DNA from: Methylobacterium currus
GTDB taxonomy: Bacteria; Pseudomonadota; Alphaproteobacteria; Rhizobiales; Beijerinckiaceae
Length of the DNA: 15,000 bases
Direction: 5' to 3'
Assembly (NCBI RefSeq): GCF_003058325.1
Contig: NZ_CP028843.1
Coordinates: 1-15,000, forward strand
The notes beneath the pieces were generated by a model. That model saw nothing but the letters and a program-made list of their open reading frames with translations, was not told the origin of the DNA and made no database searches. Position 1 is the stretch's first letter; the number at the start of each line of letters is the position of its first letter. Position numbers and translations under genes: made by a program. Positions 14,697 through 15,000 of this stretch are shown one piece after another.

Positions 14697-14754
14697 CGCG
14701 GGTTCGGTCTCGGGACTCGCAGAGAGTCTAGGGCGCCATCTCCTGCGGCTTCGC

Positions 14755-14770
14755 TAACCGAGATGGTTAA
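14755..14770 (-). promoter_or_regulatory. TTAACCAT element / TAACC dyad, possible CtrA half-site
   Basis: The - strand reads TTAACCAT (complement of 14763-14770), a motif associated with CtrA binding in alphaproteobacteria, inside a 5-bp dyad TAACC (14755-14759) and GGTTA (14765-14769). It is about 60 bp upstream of the response-regulator start and about 80 bp upstream of the AlaX start, in an AT-rich island. Binding is inferred from motif similarity only. Confidence 0.35.
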
Positions 14771-14845
14771 TGATCAGCCAACCTCGACGGCAGCGCGGCG
14801 GCGGGCCAGTGTCGCGCTCCCTGCCTCAGAGCCTGAAAGGCCCGC

Positions 14846-15000
14846 ATGCCCACCGAACTCCTCTTCCGCGACGACGCCTATCTGCGCGAGGCCGAGGCCT
14901 GCATCGTCACGGCGGACGAAACCGGTCTCGTCCTCGACCGGACCGTCTTCTACGCGCAAGGCGGCGGCCAGCCCGGCGACCGCGGCCGTGTGGTGCGGGA
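14846..15000 (+). CDS. AlaX-type alanyl-tRNA editing protein (partial, runs off the window)
   Basis: Only the first 51 codons are inside the window. They read MPTELLFRDDAYLREAEACI and then, at residues 33-47, TVFYAQGGGQPGDRG, the conserved N-terminal motif of the AlaRS editing domain and of free-standing AlaX proteins. Such proteins deacylate mischarged Ser- or Gly-tRNA(Ala). Starting directly at the editing domain, with no upstream aminoacylation domain, argues for a stand-alone AlaX rather than alanyl-tRNA synthetase. The zinc-binding HxxxH and Cys residues expected further on cannot be checked. A GAAAGG ribosome site (14835-14840) lies 5 nt before the ATG. Confidence 0.88.
   Translation, partial: MPTELLFRDDAYLREAEACIVTADETGLVLDRTVFYAQGGGQPGDRGRVVR

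Overview
This is a GC-rich, densely packed stretch of a bacterial chromosome. It starts exactly on the ATG of dnaA, which suggests a complete replicon rotated to dnaA (inference). Protein sequences, codon usage and gene order point to an alphaproteobacterium of the Hyphomicrobiales, most likely Methylobacterium or a close relative. That assignment rests on recognition of sequence style, not on a database search.

Region 1 (1-5260), replication initiation: dnaA, dnaN and recF lie in the classical order on the + strand. A ParD/ParE-type toxin-antitoxin pair is wedged between dnaN and recF, with 4-nt GTGA overlaps. A convergent VapB/VapC pair follows recF, where gyrB sits in many bacteria. The ParD-like gene appears to have lost its native N-terminus. 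vapBC has a clear 9-bp inverted-repeat operator.

Region 2 (5261-8790), + strand: recQ (DNA helicase with HRDC domain), then a stand-alone CaiB/BaiF family CoA-transferase that closely resembles 2-methylfumaryl-CoA (mesaconyl-CoA) isomerase. A 15-bp tandem repeat and three strong hairpins separate it from the convergent genes that follow.

Region 3 (8787-11232), - strand: ppx/gppA-type phosphatase, rlmE (23S rRNA 2'-O-methyltransferase) and a small unrecognised protein coupled to rlmE by a GTGA overlap. Between ppx and rlmE lies the most unusual structure in the window. It is a tandem array of 28-bp modules, each able to fold into a GC stem capped by a GNRA tetraloop in + strand RNA.

Region 4 (11393-14069), - strand: a three-gene ABC importer operon (substrate-binding protein, permease, ATPase) of the nitrate/sulfonate/taurine class; the substrate is unknown.

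Region 5 (14217-15000): a single-domain response regulator (- strand) that lacks the usual switch Thr/Ser. It is divergent from the start of an AlaX-type alanyl-tRNA editing protein that runs off the window end. The divergent gap carries a TTAACCAT element resembling a CtrA half-site.

No tRNA, rRNA, insertion sequence or CRISPR array was seen. The window has no gene-free stretch longer than 300 bases; the longest (9872-10122) is the hairpin array.
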